This document shows positions 8,794-17,290 of a stretch of 60,799 nucleotides of DNA, piece after piece. A program made the translations under genes and the position numbers. The notes under the pieces were generated by a model that saw only the letters and a list, made by a program, of their open reading frames with translations, did no database searches and was not told the origin of the DNA. The DNA is from Mycobacterium sp. E183 (lineage in GTDB: Bacteria > Actinomycetota > Actinomycetes > Mycobacteriales > Mycobacteriaceae), in NCBI RefSeq assembly GCF_001667735.1, contig NZ_LZJN01000187.1, forward strand, positions 1 through 60,799. Direction: 5' to 3'. Each line of letters starts with the position of its first letter. Position 1 is the first letter of the stretch.

Positions 8794-8884
8794 GTCCGTC
8801 CTAGCTGTTGACTCAACCTGTGGGCACGCGCACACGGGAACTTAGCAAAGATGTCGGGGCGGCGCCCGGATTCGTTTTCGTGGT

Positions 8885-10237
8885 ATGCCTGATGCCGTGT
8901 CCGACGGTCTTTTTGACCTGCCCGGCGCGGCGCCGACGAGCGATCACGGCCTGGGCGTGTCGGCCGGTGCGCCGCTGGCCGTGCGCATGCGGCCGGCCTC
9001 GTTGGACGAGGTGGTCGGCCAGGAGCACCTGCTGGCGCCCGGGTCGCCGCTGCGCCGCCTGGTCGAGGGATCCGGCGTGGCGTCGGCCATCCTCTACGGC
9101 CCGCCCGGCAGCGGCAAGACGACGCTGGCCGCGCTGATCTCCCAGGCGACCGGTCGCCGGTTCGAGGCGCTGTCGGCGCTGTCGGCCGGGGTCAAAGACG
9201 TGCGCGCCGTCATCGACCAGGCGCGGCAGGCGTTGTTGCGCGGCGAGCAGACGGTGCTGTTCATCGACGAGGTGCACCGCTTCTCCAAGACCCAGCAGGA
9301 CGCCCTGCTGTCCGCCGTGGAGAACCGGGTGGTGCTGCTGGTGGCCGCGACCACCGAGAACCCGTCGTTCTCGGTCGTGGCGCCGCTGCTGTCCCGCTCG
9401 CTGATCCTGCAGCTGCGCCCGCTCAGCGCCGACGACATCCGCGCCGTGGTACAGCGGGCGATCGACGATCCGCGCGGACTGGACGGCCGGGTCGCGGTGA
9501 CGCCCGAGGCCGTCGACCTGCTGGTGCGGCTGGCCGCCGGCGACGCCCGGCGGGCGCTGACCGCGCTGGAGGTCGCGGCCGAAGCCACCGAGTCGGTGAG
9601 CGTCGAGACCATCGAGCAGTCGCTGGACAAGGCCGCGGTGCGCTACGACCGGGACGGCGACCAGCACTACGACGTCATCAGCGCCTTCATCAAGTCGGTG
9701 CGGGGCTCGGACGTCGACGCGGCGCTGCACTACCTGGCCCGCATGCTCGTCGCGGGGGAGGACCCGCGGTTCCTCGCGCGGCGGCTGATGATCCTGGCCA
9801 GCGAGGACATCGGCATGGCCGACCCCAGCGCGCTGCAGATCGCGGTGGCGGCCGCGCAGACCGTGCAGCTGATCGGCATGCCCGAGGCGCAGCTGACGCT
9901 GGCCCACGCCACCATCCACCTGGCCACCGCGCCCAAGTCGAACTCCGTGACCACCGCGCTCGCCGCGGCGATGGACGACATCAAGGCGGGCAAGGCGGGC
10001 CTGGTGCCGCCCCACCTGCGCGACGGGCACTATTCCGGCGCGGCGGCGCTGGGACACGCGCAGGGGTATCGGTATTCGCACAACGATCCCGACGGTGTCC
10101 TGGCCCAGCAATATCCGCCGGACGAGTTGGTGGACGTGGACTACTACCGGCCGACCGGCCGCGGCGGTGAGCGGGAGATGGCCGGGCGGCTGGAGCGGTT
10201 GCGGGCGATCATCCGGGGAAAGCGGGGGCGGTCATGA
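8885..10237 (+). CDS. rarA: Replication-associated recombination protein RarA/MgsA, AAA+ ATPase (Rv2559c-like)
   Basis: This 450-residue AAA+ protein is related to clamp-loader subunits and acts at stalled replication forks. Walker A is at residues 72-80 (GPPGSGKTT), Walker B ends in LFIDE at 125-129, and a sensor-like ATTENPS follows. The C-terminal half matches the tetramerisation region typical of MgsA/RarA/WRNIP1. Length matches the family. The start ATG at 8885 is close to the divergent Pro/Gly-rich gene. Its stop overlaps the next gene's start (ATGA), so the small YciI-like protein is co-translated. Confidence 0.93.
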   Translation: MPDAVSDGLFDLPGAAPTSDHGLGVSAGAPLAVRMRPASLDEVVGQEHLLAPGSPLRRLVEGSGVASAILYGPPGSGKTTLAALISQATGRRFEALSALSAGVKDVRAVIDQARQALLRGEQTVLFIDEVHRFSKTQQDALLSAVENRVVLLVAATTENPSFSVVAPLLSRSLILQLRPLSADDIRAVVQRAIDDPRGLDGRVAVTPEAVDLLVRLAAGDARRALTALEVAAEATESVSVETIEQSLDKAAVRYDRDGDQHYDVISAFIKSVRGSDVDAALHYLARMLVAGEDPRFLARRLMILASEDIGMADPSALQIAVAAAQTVQLIGMPEAQLTLAHATIHLATAPKSNSVTTALAAAMDDIKAGKAGLVPPHLRDGHYSGAAALGHAQGYRYSHNDPDGVLAQQYPPDELVDVDYYRPTGRGGEREMAGRLERLRAIIRGKRGRS

Positions 10238-10569
10238 AAACCTTCACCGACGACGAGATGGGCCGGCTGCTGGCCACCACCCAGCCCTACAGCGTCGTCA
10301 TCCTCAAGCAGGGGCCGCGGTTCGGCGACGAGACGACACCGGGGACCGTCTGGGAGCACGGGCGGCGCAACTTCGGGCTGCGCGACGACGGCGTCATGCC
10401 CATCGTGTTGCCGGTCACCGACGGCTCCGAGGTCTGCGGGATCGCGGTGTTCGCGGCCTCGGTCGACGACACCGCCGCGATCATGGCCGACGACCCGGGT
10501 GTGGCCGCGGGCGTCTTCACCTTCGAGGTGCATCCCTGCCGGGGATTCCCGGGCGACGCGCTGCCCTGA
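10234..10569 (+). CDS. Small conserved protein, possible YciI-like fold
   Basis: This is a 111-residue soluble protein with no signal peptide or membrane segment. The compact alpha/beta pattern and the ending around a HPCRGFPGD stretch recall YciI/dimeric ferredoxin-like small proteins, but I cannot place it firmly. It begins with an ATGA overlap with rarA, suggesting co-expression. No catalytic motif is evident. Confidence 0.7.
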   Translation: MKTFTDDEMGRLLATTQPYSVVILKQGPRFGDETTPGTVWEHGRRNFGLRDDGVMPIVLPVTDGSEVCGIAVFAASVDDTAAIMADDPGVAAGVFTFEVHPCRGFPGDALP

Positions 10570-10580
10570 ACGCATCGAGC

Positions 10581-10629
10581 GTCACGCTGGCGTGACACTG
10601 GTCGGCAGCCGCCACGCTGGCGTGACACT
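10581..10629. repeat. Two tandem palindromes between convergent genes (possible bidirectional terminator)
   Basis: A 17-bp sequence occurs at 10583-10599 and again at 10613-10629, a 30-bp period. The first copy sits in a perfect 7-bp inverted repeat (10581-10587 with 10590-10596, 2-nt centre); the second has one arm mismatch. They lie in the 82-bp gap between two convergent genes, where a two-way terminator is expected. There is no T-tract, as is usual in mycobacteria. Confidence 0.5.
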
Positions 10630-10651
10630 CGGCGAAAGAAGCGTGCTAGCG

Positions 10652-11275
10652 CTAGACCAGCTCGGGCACCCGCAGGTGGGCGATCGCCAGCTCGAATTCG
10701 GCGACGTCGATCACCTCGGCGCCCAGCTCCCGGACGCGCCTGCTCCGCAATTCGTTCGCCCGGTCGCTGTTGCGGGCCATCGCGTCCATCGAGTCGAACG
10801 TCGAGCACGACACCGCCCGACGGCACGCCGGATGGTCGACCAGCAGGCTGGCGCTGCAGAACCCGTCGAGCTCCTCGAGCTCCGGCAGCACCGACGAGCG
10901 GTAGAAGTCCAGGGACCGGGTGAGCTGGTCCGGCACCACCTTGAGCCAGGTGGCCCGCACGCAGGCACCCTGCCGCGACGGATGGTCGCGGTGCAGCAAA
11001 GCGATGTCCCACTCCTCGACCCGCGCGCTGCCGTCGAACATCAGCGCGGCCTGATCGCGAATCGGGGCGACCCGTTCGGCGCTGGCGCGCATCGCGTCGA
11101 TGCTGTCCCACGAGCTGGTGGCGATGCAGGTCCCGGACTGCCGGTCGACCAACAGCGACAGCCCGACACACCCCTCGATCTCGGTGAGGGCGGGCATGAC
11201 AACATCGCGAACGTGCGCGATCCCGATGTCGACCGACAAGGGTTGCGCCTGGATGGTGGTGGAGCGTGCGTACAC
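10652..11275 (-). CDS. Tandem ABM-fold (antibiotic biosynthesis monooxygenase-like) protein, Rv2557/Rv2558-like
   Basis: This 207-residue protein contains two copies of a dimeric alpha/beta-barrel (ABM-like) unit. The first covers residues 15-100 and the second 105-205. Each has a Leu-Leu-Val-Asp pattern followed by a Ser-rich strand and an Asp-Ala-Met-Ala helix. Mtb has two adjacent paralogues, Rv2557 and Rv2558; only one is present here. Function is unknown, and a heme-degrading or monooxygenase role is only a fold-level possibility. It starts with GTG at 11275, which has a strong upstream Shine-Dalgarno sequence (AGAGGAGG) and a likely -10 at 11301-11296. Confidence 0.8.
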   Translation of the reverse strand: MYARSTTIQAQPLSVDIGIAHVRDVVMPALTEIEGCVGLSLLVDRQSGTCIATSSWDSIDAMRASAERVAPIRDQAALMFDGSARVEEWDIALLHRDHPSRQGACVRATWLKVVPDQLTRSLDFYRSSVLPELEELDGFCSASLLVDHPACRRAVSCSTFDSMDAMARNSDRANELRSRRVRELGAEVIDVAEFELAIAHLRVPELV

Positions 11276-11295
11276 GGCCGACCTCCTCTGTAGGG

Positions 11296-11301
11296 CTTAT
11301 A
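11296..11301 (-). promoter_or_regulatory. Probable -10 box (TATAAG) for the tandem ABM-fold gene
   Basis: On the minus strand TATAAG lies about 20 nt upstream of the GTG start, with a GGAGG ribosome site between. I saw no clear -35, which is common for mycobacterial promoters. Confidence 0.4.
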
Positions 11302-11395
11302 TCCAAGGAGCCCGTGGCGCCACCGGCCCCACCAGTTACCTTCCTCCTGCCCAATGCGCCCCGCAATGCCCAAATGTGGTCGCGCTCACAATCGA

Positions 11396-11426
11396 TTGGC
11401 TGCCCGCAACGTGTGCGCCGTAGGCT
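11396..11426 (+). promoter_or_regulatory. Probable leaderless promoter for the YjbQ-family gene
   Basis: A -10 hexamer TAGGCT at 11421-11426 ends 7 nt before the ATG at 11434, so transcription would start at or next to the start codon. A weak TTGGCT -35 lies at 11396-11401 with a long 19-nt spacer. The absence of a Shine-Dalgarno sequence at this start agrees with leaderless translation. Confidence 0.45.
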
Positions 11427-11433
11427 GGTTCGG

Positions 11434-11835
11434 ATGCATACCGACGTGCTGGACGTGGACACAACACGACGCCGCATCGTCGATCTGACCGAGGCGGTGC
11501 GGGGCTTCTGCTGGTCGAGGGGCGACGGGTTGTGCAACGTGTTCGTCCCGCACGCCACCGCGGGCGTCGCCATCATCGAAACGGGGGCCGGCTCCGACGA
11601 AGACCTGCTCGACACGCTGGAACGGCTGCTGCCGCGCGACGACCGGTATCGGCACTCGCACGGCTCGCCGGGCCACGGCGCGGATCACGTGATGCCGGCG
11701 CTGGTCGCGCCGTCGGTGACCGTGCCGGTCTCCGGGGGCGAGCCGATGCTGGGCACCTGGCAAAGCATCGTGCTGGTCGATTTGAACCGGGACAACCCAC
11801 AACGCTCGGTGCGGCTGAGCTTTCTGGAGGGTTAG
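11434..11835 (+). CDS. YjbQ/UPF0047 family protein (Rv2556c-like)
   Basis: This 133-residue single-domain protein has the UPF0047/YjbQ signature. It has His-Ala-Thr-Ala around residue 36, an acidic Asp-Glu-Asp-Leu-Leu stretch, a Gly-His-Gly-Ala-Asp-His cluster near 80, and Gly-Thr-Trp-Gln-Ser near 108. The three-His cluster probably binds a metal. Family members include proteins with secondary thiamine-phosphate synthase activity, but the physiological role is unsettled. The open frame extends upstream to 11266; I take the ATG at 11434 because it fits the family length (129 residues in Mtb) and sits just after a -10 box. Confidence 0.85.
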   Translation: MHTDVLDVDTTRRRIVDLTEAVRGFCWSRGDGLCNVFVPHATAGVAIIETGAGSDEDLLDTLERLLPRDDRYRHSHGSPGHGADHVMPALVAPSVTVPVSGGEPMLGTWQSIVLVDLNRDNPQRSVRLSFLEG

Positions 11836-11854
11836 CGGCCCGGTAGCCAGCTAC

Positions 11855-11872
11855 TCCAGCGAATACGCTGGA
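11855..11872 (+). promoter_or_regulatory. Perfect 7-bp hairpin between the YjbQ gene and alaS
   Basis: The arms 11855-11861 and 11866-11872 are exact inverted repeats around an AATA loop. It starts 20 nt after the YjbQ stop and lies 75 nt before alaS. It could be a terminator without a T-tract, or an operator or leader element for alaS. Confidence 0.4.
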
Positions 11873-11882
11873 ATAGACGTTC

Positions 11883-11927
11883 ACGCGACAAAGCAACACG
11901 CGACAAAGCAACACGCGACAAAGCAAA
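11883..11927. repeat. Three tandem 15-bp repeats in the alaS leader
   Basis: The unit at 11883-11897 is repeated exactly at 11898-11912 and, except for the last base, at 11913-11927. The array ends immediately before the alaS ribosome-binding region (AAGGAAGAAG). It is A-rich compared with its surroundings. Confidence 0.85.
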
Positions 11928-11946
11928 AGGAAGAAGCGGACTCAAA

Positions 11947-14640
11947 GTGCAGACACACGAGATCAGGAAGCGGTTTCTTGATCATTTCGTGAAGGCGGGC
12001 CACACCGAGGTGCCGAGCGCATCGGTGATCCTCGACGACCCCAACCTGCTGTTCGTCAACGCGGGCATGGTCCAGTTCGTGCCGTACTTCCTGGGAGCGC
12101 GCACGCCGCCGTACTCGACGGCCACCAGCATCCAAAAGTGCATCCGCACGCCCGACATCGACGAGGTGGGCATCACCACCCGCCACAACACCTTCTTTCA
12201 GATGGCCGGCAACTTCTCGTTCGGCGATTACTTCAAGCGCCGCGCCATCGAGCTGGCGTGGACTCTGCTGACCAACGGGTTGTCCGAGGGCGGCTACGGC
12301 CTGGATCCCGAAAGGATCTGGACGACGGTCTATTTCGACGACGACGAGGCCGTGCAGCTGTGGCAGGAGATCGCCGGGCTGCCGGCCGAGCGGATCCAGC
12401 GCCGCGGCATGGAAGACAACTACTGGTCCATGGGCATCCCCGGCCCGTGTGGCCCGTCGTCGGAGATCTACTACGACCGCGGCGAAGAGTTCGGGGTCGG
12501 TGGCGGCCCGGTGGCCAACGAAGACCGCTACATCGAGATCTGGAACCTCGTGTTCATGCAGAACGAACGCGGCGAGGGCACTTCCAAGACCGACTTCGAA
12601 ATCCTCGGCCCGTTGCCCCGCAAGAACATTGACACCGGCATGGGCGTCGAGCGGGTCGCGTTCATCCTGCAGGGCGTGCACAACGTGTACGAGACCGACC
12701 TGCTGCGGCCCGTCATCGACGCGGTGGCCGCCCGCGCGCCGCGCGGATATGACGTGGGCAACCACTCCGACGATGTGCGCTACCGGGTGATCGCCGACCA
12801 CAGCCGCACCGCGGCGATCCTGATCGGCGACGGCGTCACGCCCGGCAACGACGGTCGCGGCTACGTGCTGCGCCGGCTGCTGCGCCGGGTGATCCGTTCG
12901 GCCAAGCTGCTCGACATCGACGGGCCCATCGTCGGCGAGTTGATGACCACCGTGCGCGACGCGATGGGGCCGTCGTATCCCGAACTGGTCGCCGACTTCG
13001 ACCGGATCAGGCGCATCGCCGTCGCCGAGGAGACCGCGTTCAACCGCACGCTGGCGGCCGGTTCCAAGCTGTTCGACGAGGTCGCCGGCACCACCAAAGA
13101 GGCTGGGGCCAAAGCGATCTCGGGCTCGGACGCTTTCACGCTGCACGACACCTACGGCTTCCCGATCGAGCTGACCCTGGAGATGGCCGCCGAGGCGGGC
13201 CTGCAGGTCGACGAGATCGGCTTCCGGGAACTGATGGCCGAGCAGCGCCGGCGCGCGAAGGCGGACGCCGCCGCTCGCAAGCACGCCCACGCCGACCTGA
13301 GCGCCTATCGGGAGCTGGTCGACGCCGGCCCGACGGAATTCACCGGCTTCGACGAATTGTCCTCCGAGGCAAAGATTCTGGGCATCTTCGTGGACGGCAA
13401 GCGGGTCCCGGTCGTCACGCACGGCGCCGAGGGCGCGCAGCAAGTCGAACTGGTGCTGGACCGCACGCCGCTCTACGCCGAGTCCGGCGGGCAGATCGCC
13501 GACGAGGGCACCATCAGCGGGACCGGCGCAGGCGCGAGCGCCCGCGCGGCGGTCACCGACGTGCAGAAGATCGCGAAAACCCTGTGGGTGCATCGGGTCA
13601 ACGTCGAATCCGGGGAGTTCGTGGAGGGCGACACCGTGGTCGCCGCGGTCGATCCGGAATGGCGCCGGGGCGCCACCCAGGGCCACTCGGGCACCCACAT
13701 GGTGCATGCCGCGCTGCGACAGGTGCTGGGCCCCAACGCCGTTCAGGCGGGATCGCTGAATCGCCCCGGCTACCTGCGGTTCGACTTCAACTGGCAGGGT
13801 CCGCTGTCCGACGAGCAGCGCACCCAGGTCGAAGAGGTCACCAACCAGGCCGTCCAGGCCGACTTCGAGGTGCACACGTTCACCGAGCAGCTGGAGAAGG
13901 CCAAGGCGATGGGCGCAATGGCGATGTTCGGCGAGGCCTACCCGGACGAGGTGCGGGTGGTCGAGATCGGCGGGCCGTTCTCGCTCGAGCTCTGCGGCGG
14001 GACCCACGTGCACAACTCCGCTCAGATCGGGCCGGTGACCATCCTGGGCGAATCGTCGGTCGGCTCCGGCGTGCGCCGGGTGGAGGCCTACGTCGGGCTG
14101 GACTCCTTCCGCCACCTGGCCAAGGAGCGCGCGCTGATGGCGGGGCTGGCCTCGTCGCTGAAGGTGCCGTCCGACGAGGTGCCCGCCCGGGTGGCCGGAC
14201 TGGTGGAGCGGCTCAAGGCGGCCGAGAAGGAACTCGAACGCGCACGGCTGGCGAGCGCGCGCGCCGCCGCGACCAACGCGGCGGCCGGCGCGGAGCGTAT
14301 CGGTAACGTCCGTGTGGTGGCGCAACGCATGTCGGTGGGGATGACGGCCGGCGACCTGCGCTCCCTGGTGGGCGACATCCGCGGCAAGCTGGGCAGCGAC
14401 CCCGCCGTGGTGGCGCTGATCTCCGAGGGCGAGGGGGGCAGTGTGCCGTACGCGGTCGCCGCCAACCCCGCCGCCCAGGACCTCGGGCTCCGCGCCAACG
14501 ACCTGATCAAGCAGCTCGCCGCGACGGTCGACGGCCGCGGCGGAGGCAAGCCGGACCTGGCGCAGGGTTCCGGAAAGGACCCCAGCCGCATCGACGCGGC
14601 GCTGGAGGCGGTCCGCTCCGAGATAGCGCGGGTCGGCTGA
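11947..14640 (+). CDS. alaS: Alanyl-tRNA synthetase
   Basis: This 897-residue class II synthetase charges tRNA-Ala. The N-terminal catalytic core begins at once with the family start (RKRFLDHF) and the LFVNAGM strand. The editing domain shows the HxxxH motif in GHSGTHMVH and the second zinc/editing motif CGGTH. A C-terminal DHHA1-type domain follows a helical linker. Full length. The GTG start at 11947 is supported by an AAGGAAGAAG ribosome site. It heads an operon: ruvX starts on the base after its stop codon. Confidence 0.97.
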   Translation: MQTHEIRKRFLDHFVKAGHTEVPSASVILDDPNLLFVNAGMVQFVPYFLGARTPPYSTATSIQKCIRTPDIDEVGITTRHNTFFQMAGNFSFGDYFKRRAIELAWTLLTNGLSEGGYGLDPERIWTTVYFDDDEAVQLWQEIAGLPAERIQRRGMEDNYWSMGIPGPCGPSSEIYYDRGEEFGVGGGPVANEDRYIEIWNLVFMQNERGEGTSKTDFEILGPLPRKNIDTGMGVERVAFILQGVHNVYETDLLRPVIDAVAARAPRGYDVGNHSDDVRYRVIADHSRTAAILIGDGVTPGNDGRGYVLRRLLRRVIRSAKLLDIDGPIVGELMTTVRDAMGPSYPELVADFDRIRRIAVAEETAFNRTLAAGSKLFDEVAGTTKEAGAKAISGSDAFTLHDTYGFPIELTLEMAAEAGLQVDEIGFRELMAEQRRRAKADAAARKHAHADLSAYRELVDAGPTEFTGFDELSSEAKILGIFVDGKRVPVVTHGAEGAQQVELVLDRTPLYAESGGQIADEGTISGTGAGASARAAVTDVQKIAKTLWVHRVNVESGEFVEGDTVVAAVDPEWRRGATQGHSGTHMVHAALRQVLGPNAVQAGSLNRPGYLRFDFNWQGPLSDEQRTQVEEVTNQAVQADFEVHTFTEQLEKAKAMGAMAMFGEAYPDEVRVVEIGGPFSLELCGGTHVHNSAQIGPVTILGESSVGSGVRRVEAYVGLDSFRHLAKERALMAGLASSLKVPSDEVPARVAGLVERLKAAEKELERARLASARAAATNAAAGAERIGNVRVVAQRMSVGMTAGDLRSLVGDIRGKLGSDPAVVALISEGEGGSVPYAVAANPAAQDLGLRANDLIKQLAATVDGRGGGKPDLAQGSGKDPSRIDAALEAVRSEIARVG

Positions 14641-15150
14641 GTGGTCCCCGCACAGCATCGCGTGCCCGACCGGCCCGGCGACCCTGACCAGGATCCCGGC
14701 CGGGGGCGGCGGCTCGGCATCGACGTCGGCAGCGTGCGCATCGGCGTCGCCAGCAGCGACCCCGACGGCATCCTGGCCACCCCGGTGGAAACCGTGCGCC
14801 GTGACCGCTCCGGCAAGCACGTGCGCCGACTGGCCGAGCTGGCCGCCGAACTCGGCGCGGTCGAGGTGGTCGTCGGGCTGCCACGCACGCTGGCCGACCG
14901 CACCGGCCCGTCGGCGATCGACGCGATGGAGCTGGCCGACACGCTGGCCCAGCGGATCGCCCCCACGCCCGTGCGCCTGGCCGACGAGCGCCTGACCACC
15001 GTGAGCGCGCAGCGCTCGCTGCGCGCGGCCGGCGTCCGCGCCCGCGAACAGCGGGCCGTGATCGACCAGGCGGCCGCGGTGGCCATCCTGCAGAGCTGGC
15101 TCGACCAGCGCCGCGCCGCCCTGACGGCGGGGGAGCCCGCCGATGGTTGA
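14641..15150 (+). CDS. ruvX: Holliday junction resolvase-like protein RuvX/YqgF (Rv2554c-like)
   Basis: This 169-residue protein has an RNase H-like fold. The motif GIDVGS, carrying the first catalytic Asp, lies at about residues 26-31, followed by RIGVASSD; a second acidic site is in the LADERLTT region. The N-terminal 24 residues are a Pro/Asp-rich extension. Family members resolve junctions or process rRNA ends. The GTG start follows the alaS stop with no gap, and the 3' end overlaps mltG by 8 bp. This alaS-ruvX-mltG order is widely conserved. Confidence 0.9.
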   Translation: MVPAQHRVPDRPGDPDQDPGRGRRLGIDVGSVRIGVASSDPDGILATPVETVRRDRSGKHVRRLAELAAELGAVEVVVGLPRTLADRTGPSAIDAMELADTLAQRIAPTPVRLADERLTTVSAQRSLRAAGVRAREQRAVIDQAAAVAILQSWLDQRRAALTAGEPADG

Positions 15151-16384
15151 CAGCGCACGACGGCAACGCGCCGAGCCCGAGGCGGTCGGCACGTCGCGGA
15201 AGCGCAGCCGCGTCGCCCGGAACCGGGCCGAACGGGGCCGACGCCAGCGGCGGTTCGCCGGCAAGATCGTGCTCGCGGTCGTCGCCGTCGTCGTGCTGGT
15301 GGCCGTGTTCGTCGGCGCCAAGCTGTGGCACACGGTGTTCGGAGCCGGCGACGACTACGCCGGAAATGGCAAGCAGGACATCGTGATTCAGATCAAGGAC
15401 GGTGACTCGACCACCAACGTCGGGGAGACGCTGCAGCACGAGCAGGTGGTCAAGACCGTCCGGGCATTCGTCAACGCCGCGCACGGCAACAGCAAGATCT
15501 CCTCGATCCAGCCCGGCTTCTACCGAATGCGCACCGAGATCCCGGCGGCCGACGCCGTCGCACGGCTGGCCGATCCGAACAGCCGGGTGGGCCGGCTGGT
15601 CATCCCGGAGGGCCGTCAGCTCGACGACACCACCGACATGAAGACCAACGTGGTGACCCCGGGGATCCTGACGCTGATCTCCCGCGCCACGTGCGTGACC
15701 CTCGACGGCAACCAGCACTGCGTCGCGGTGGAGGAGCTGCGGGCGGCGGCGACCAACAGCGCGCCCGCCGCGCTCGCGGTGCCGCCGTGGGCCGTCGAAC
15801 CCTTCACCGAGCTCGGCAAGGACCATCGCCGGATCGAGGGGCTGATCGCGCCGGGAACCTTCAACGTGGACCCGTCCGCCTCTGCCGAGACCATCCTGTC
15901 GAGCCTGATCAGCGCCGGGGGCGTCGAGTACATGAAGTCCGGGTTGGTGGACACCGCCCAGTCCATGGGCCTGTCGCCGTACGACATCCTGGTGGTGGCC
16001 TCGCTGGTGGAGCAGGAATCCAAGTCGCAGGACTTCGCGAAGGTCGCGCAGGTGATCTACAACCGCCTGCACGCCCACCACACGCTGGAATTCGACTCGA
16101 CGGTCAACTACCCGCTGGATCGCCGGGAGGTGGCCACCACCGACGCCGACCGCGCCCAGAAGACGCCGTGGAACACCTACGTGTCGCAGGGGCTGCCCGC
16201 GACGGCGATCTGTTCGCCGGGCGTCGACGCGCTGCGCGCCGCCGAGCATCCCGAGCCCGGCGACTGGCTGTACTTCGTCACCATCGACGCCCAGGGGACG
16301 ACGCTGTTCACCAAGGATTATCAGCAGCATCTGGCCAACATCGAGCTGGCTAAGCGCAACGGTGTCCTCGATAGCGCGCGCTGA
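15143..16384 (+). CDS. mltG: Endolytic murein transglycosylase MltG/YceG-like
   Basis: This 413-residue protein has one membrane helix (about residues 39-59) after a basic cytoplasmic head, then an extracytoplasmic LysM-like and catalytic domain. The conserved stretch ASLVEQESK places the catalytic Glu at residue 290 by my alignment to the E. coli enzyme. MltG cleaves nascent glycan strands and so sets their length. It overlaps ruvX upstream, and aroE begins inside its last 23 bases, so all are co-transcribed. Length is normal for actinobacteria. Confidence 0.9.
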   Translation: MVDSARRQRAEPEAVGTSRKRSRVARNRAERGRRQRRFAGKIVLAVVAVVVLVAVFVGAKLWHTVFGAGDDYAGNGKQDIVIQIKDGDSTTNVGETLQHEQVVKTVRAFVNAAHGNSKISSIQPGFYRMRTEIPAADAVARLADPNSRVGRLVIPEGRQLDDTTDMKTNVVTPGILTLISRATCVTLDGNQHCVAVEELRAAATNSAPAALAVPPWAVEPFTELGKDHRRIEGLIAPGTFNVDPSASAETILSSLISAGGVEYMKSGLVDTAQSMGLSPYDILVVASLVEQESKSQDFAKVAQVIYNRLHAHHTLEFDSTVNYPLDRREVATTDADRAQKTPWNTYVSQGLPATAICSPGVDALRAAEHPEPGDWLYFVTIDAQGTTLFTKDYQQHLANIELAKRNGVLDSAR

Positions 16385-17180
16385 GGGCGGACCCCGGAAA
16401 GCGGCGGTGCTCGGCAAGCCGATCGCCCACTCGAAGTCCCCGCAGCTGCACCTGGCCGCCTACCGGGCGCTGGGCCTGCTGGACTGGACCTACGACCGCA
16501 TCGAATGTGACGGCGAGCGGCTGCCGGCCGTCGTCGGCGGCTTCGGGCCCGAGTGGGTCGGGGTGTCGGTCACCATGCCGGGCAAGTTCGCGGCGCTGCG
16601 CTTCGCCGACGAGCGCACCGAGCGGGCCGAACGGGTGGGGTCGGCCAACACCCTGGTCCGCACGCCCGCCGGCTGGCGGGCCGACAACACCGACATCGAC
16701 GGCGTCGCGGGGGCGCTTTCGTCGGCCACCGGGCCCGCGCTGGTGTGCGGGTCGGGCGGCACCGCGCCGGCGGCCGTCCTGGGCCTGGCGCAGCTGGGCG
16801 TCCCCGCCATCACCGTCGTCGCGCGCAACCCCGACAAGGCCGCCCGGCTGGTGGAGTTGGGCACCGGAATCGGGGTCCGGACGCGGTTCGTGAACATCGA
16901 CGACGACGGCCTAGGGACCGCGGTGGCCGCCGCCGAGGTGCTGGTCAGCACGATCCCCGCCGACGTCGCGGCGCGGTACGCGGGCACCCTCGCCGCGATC
17001 CCGGTCCTGCTGGACGCCGTCTACGACCCGTGGCCCACGCCGCTGGCCGCCGCGGTGGCCGCCGCCGGCGGCCGCGTGATCAGCGGCCTGCAGATGTTGT
17101 TGCACCAGGCGTTCACCCAGGTCGAGCTATTCACAGGGCAACCGGCGCCGCGAGAGGCCATGGCCGCCGCTCTGGGCTAA
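16362..17180 (+). CDS. aroE: Shikimate dehydrogenase
   Basis: This 272-residue NADP-dependent enzyme reduces 3-dehydroshikimate to shikimate. The substrate-binding Ser pair lies in KPIAHSKSP, the catalytic Lys in VTMPGK, and the catalytic Asp in NTDIDG. A nucleotide-binding VCGSGGTA glycine motif follows near residue 127. The GTG start at 16362 overlaps the end of mltG by 23 bp. It is separated from the aroC-K-B-Q operon by a prepilin peptidase gene and a long inverted repeat. Confidence 0.95.
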   Translation: MSSIARAEGGPRKAAVLGKPIAHSKSPQLHLAAYRALGLLDWTYDRIECDGERLPAVVGGFGPEWVGVSVTMPGKFAALRFADERTERAERVGSANTLVRTPAGWRADNTDIDGVAGALSSATGPALVCGSGGTAPAAVLGLAQLGVPAITVVARNPDKAARLVELGTGIGVRTRFVNIDDDGLGTAVAAAEVLVSTIPADVAARYAGTLAAIPVLLDAVYDPWPTPLAAAVAAAGGRVISGLQMLLHQAFTQVELFTGQPAPREAMAAALG

Positions 17181-17213
17181 CGTCCCGCACGTCGGATGCC
17201 CCAGGTCAACAAC

Positions 17214-17270
17214 CGAGCGTGGGGCCTAGGGACGACATCGCCACCGTTTTCGTACCTAGCCCCACACTCG
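17214..17270 (+). promoter_or_regulatory. Long imperfect hairpin between aroE and the prepilin peptidase gene
   Basis: The arm at 17214-17230 pairs with 17255-17270 over about 16 bp, with one bulge and one mismatch, around a 24-nt loop. It is the strongest inverted repeat I noticed in the shikimate region. It could be an intrinsic terminator of the alaS-aroE operon or a regulatory site for the genes that follow. Confidence 0.5.
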
Positions 17271-17290
17271 CGGCGCACACAGGAGAACCC

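Noticed and set aside
11836..11946. T-box riboswitch before alaS
   Set aside because: There is no specifier loop or T-box core, and the region is only about 110 nt and filled by the hairpin and repeats.
11881..15333. 1150-codon open frame on the minus strand
   Set aside because: It covers alaS and ruvX in antisense. Its Cys-Phe-Val-Ala repeats only reflect the 15-bp repeat array.
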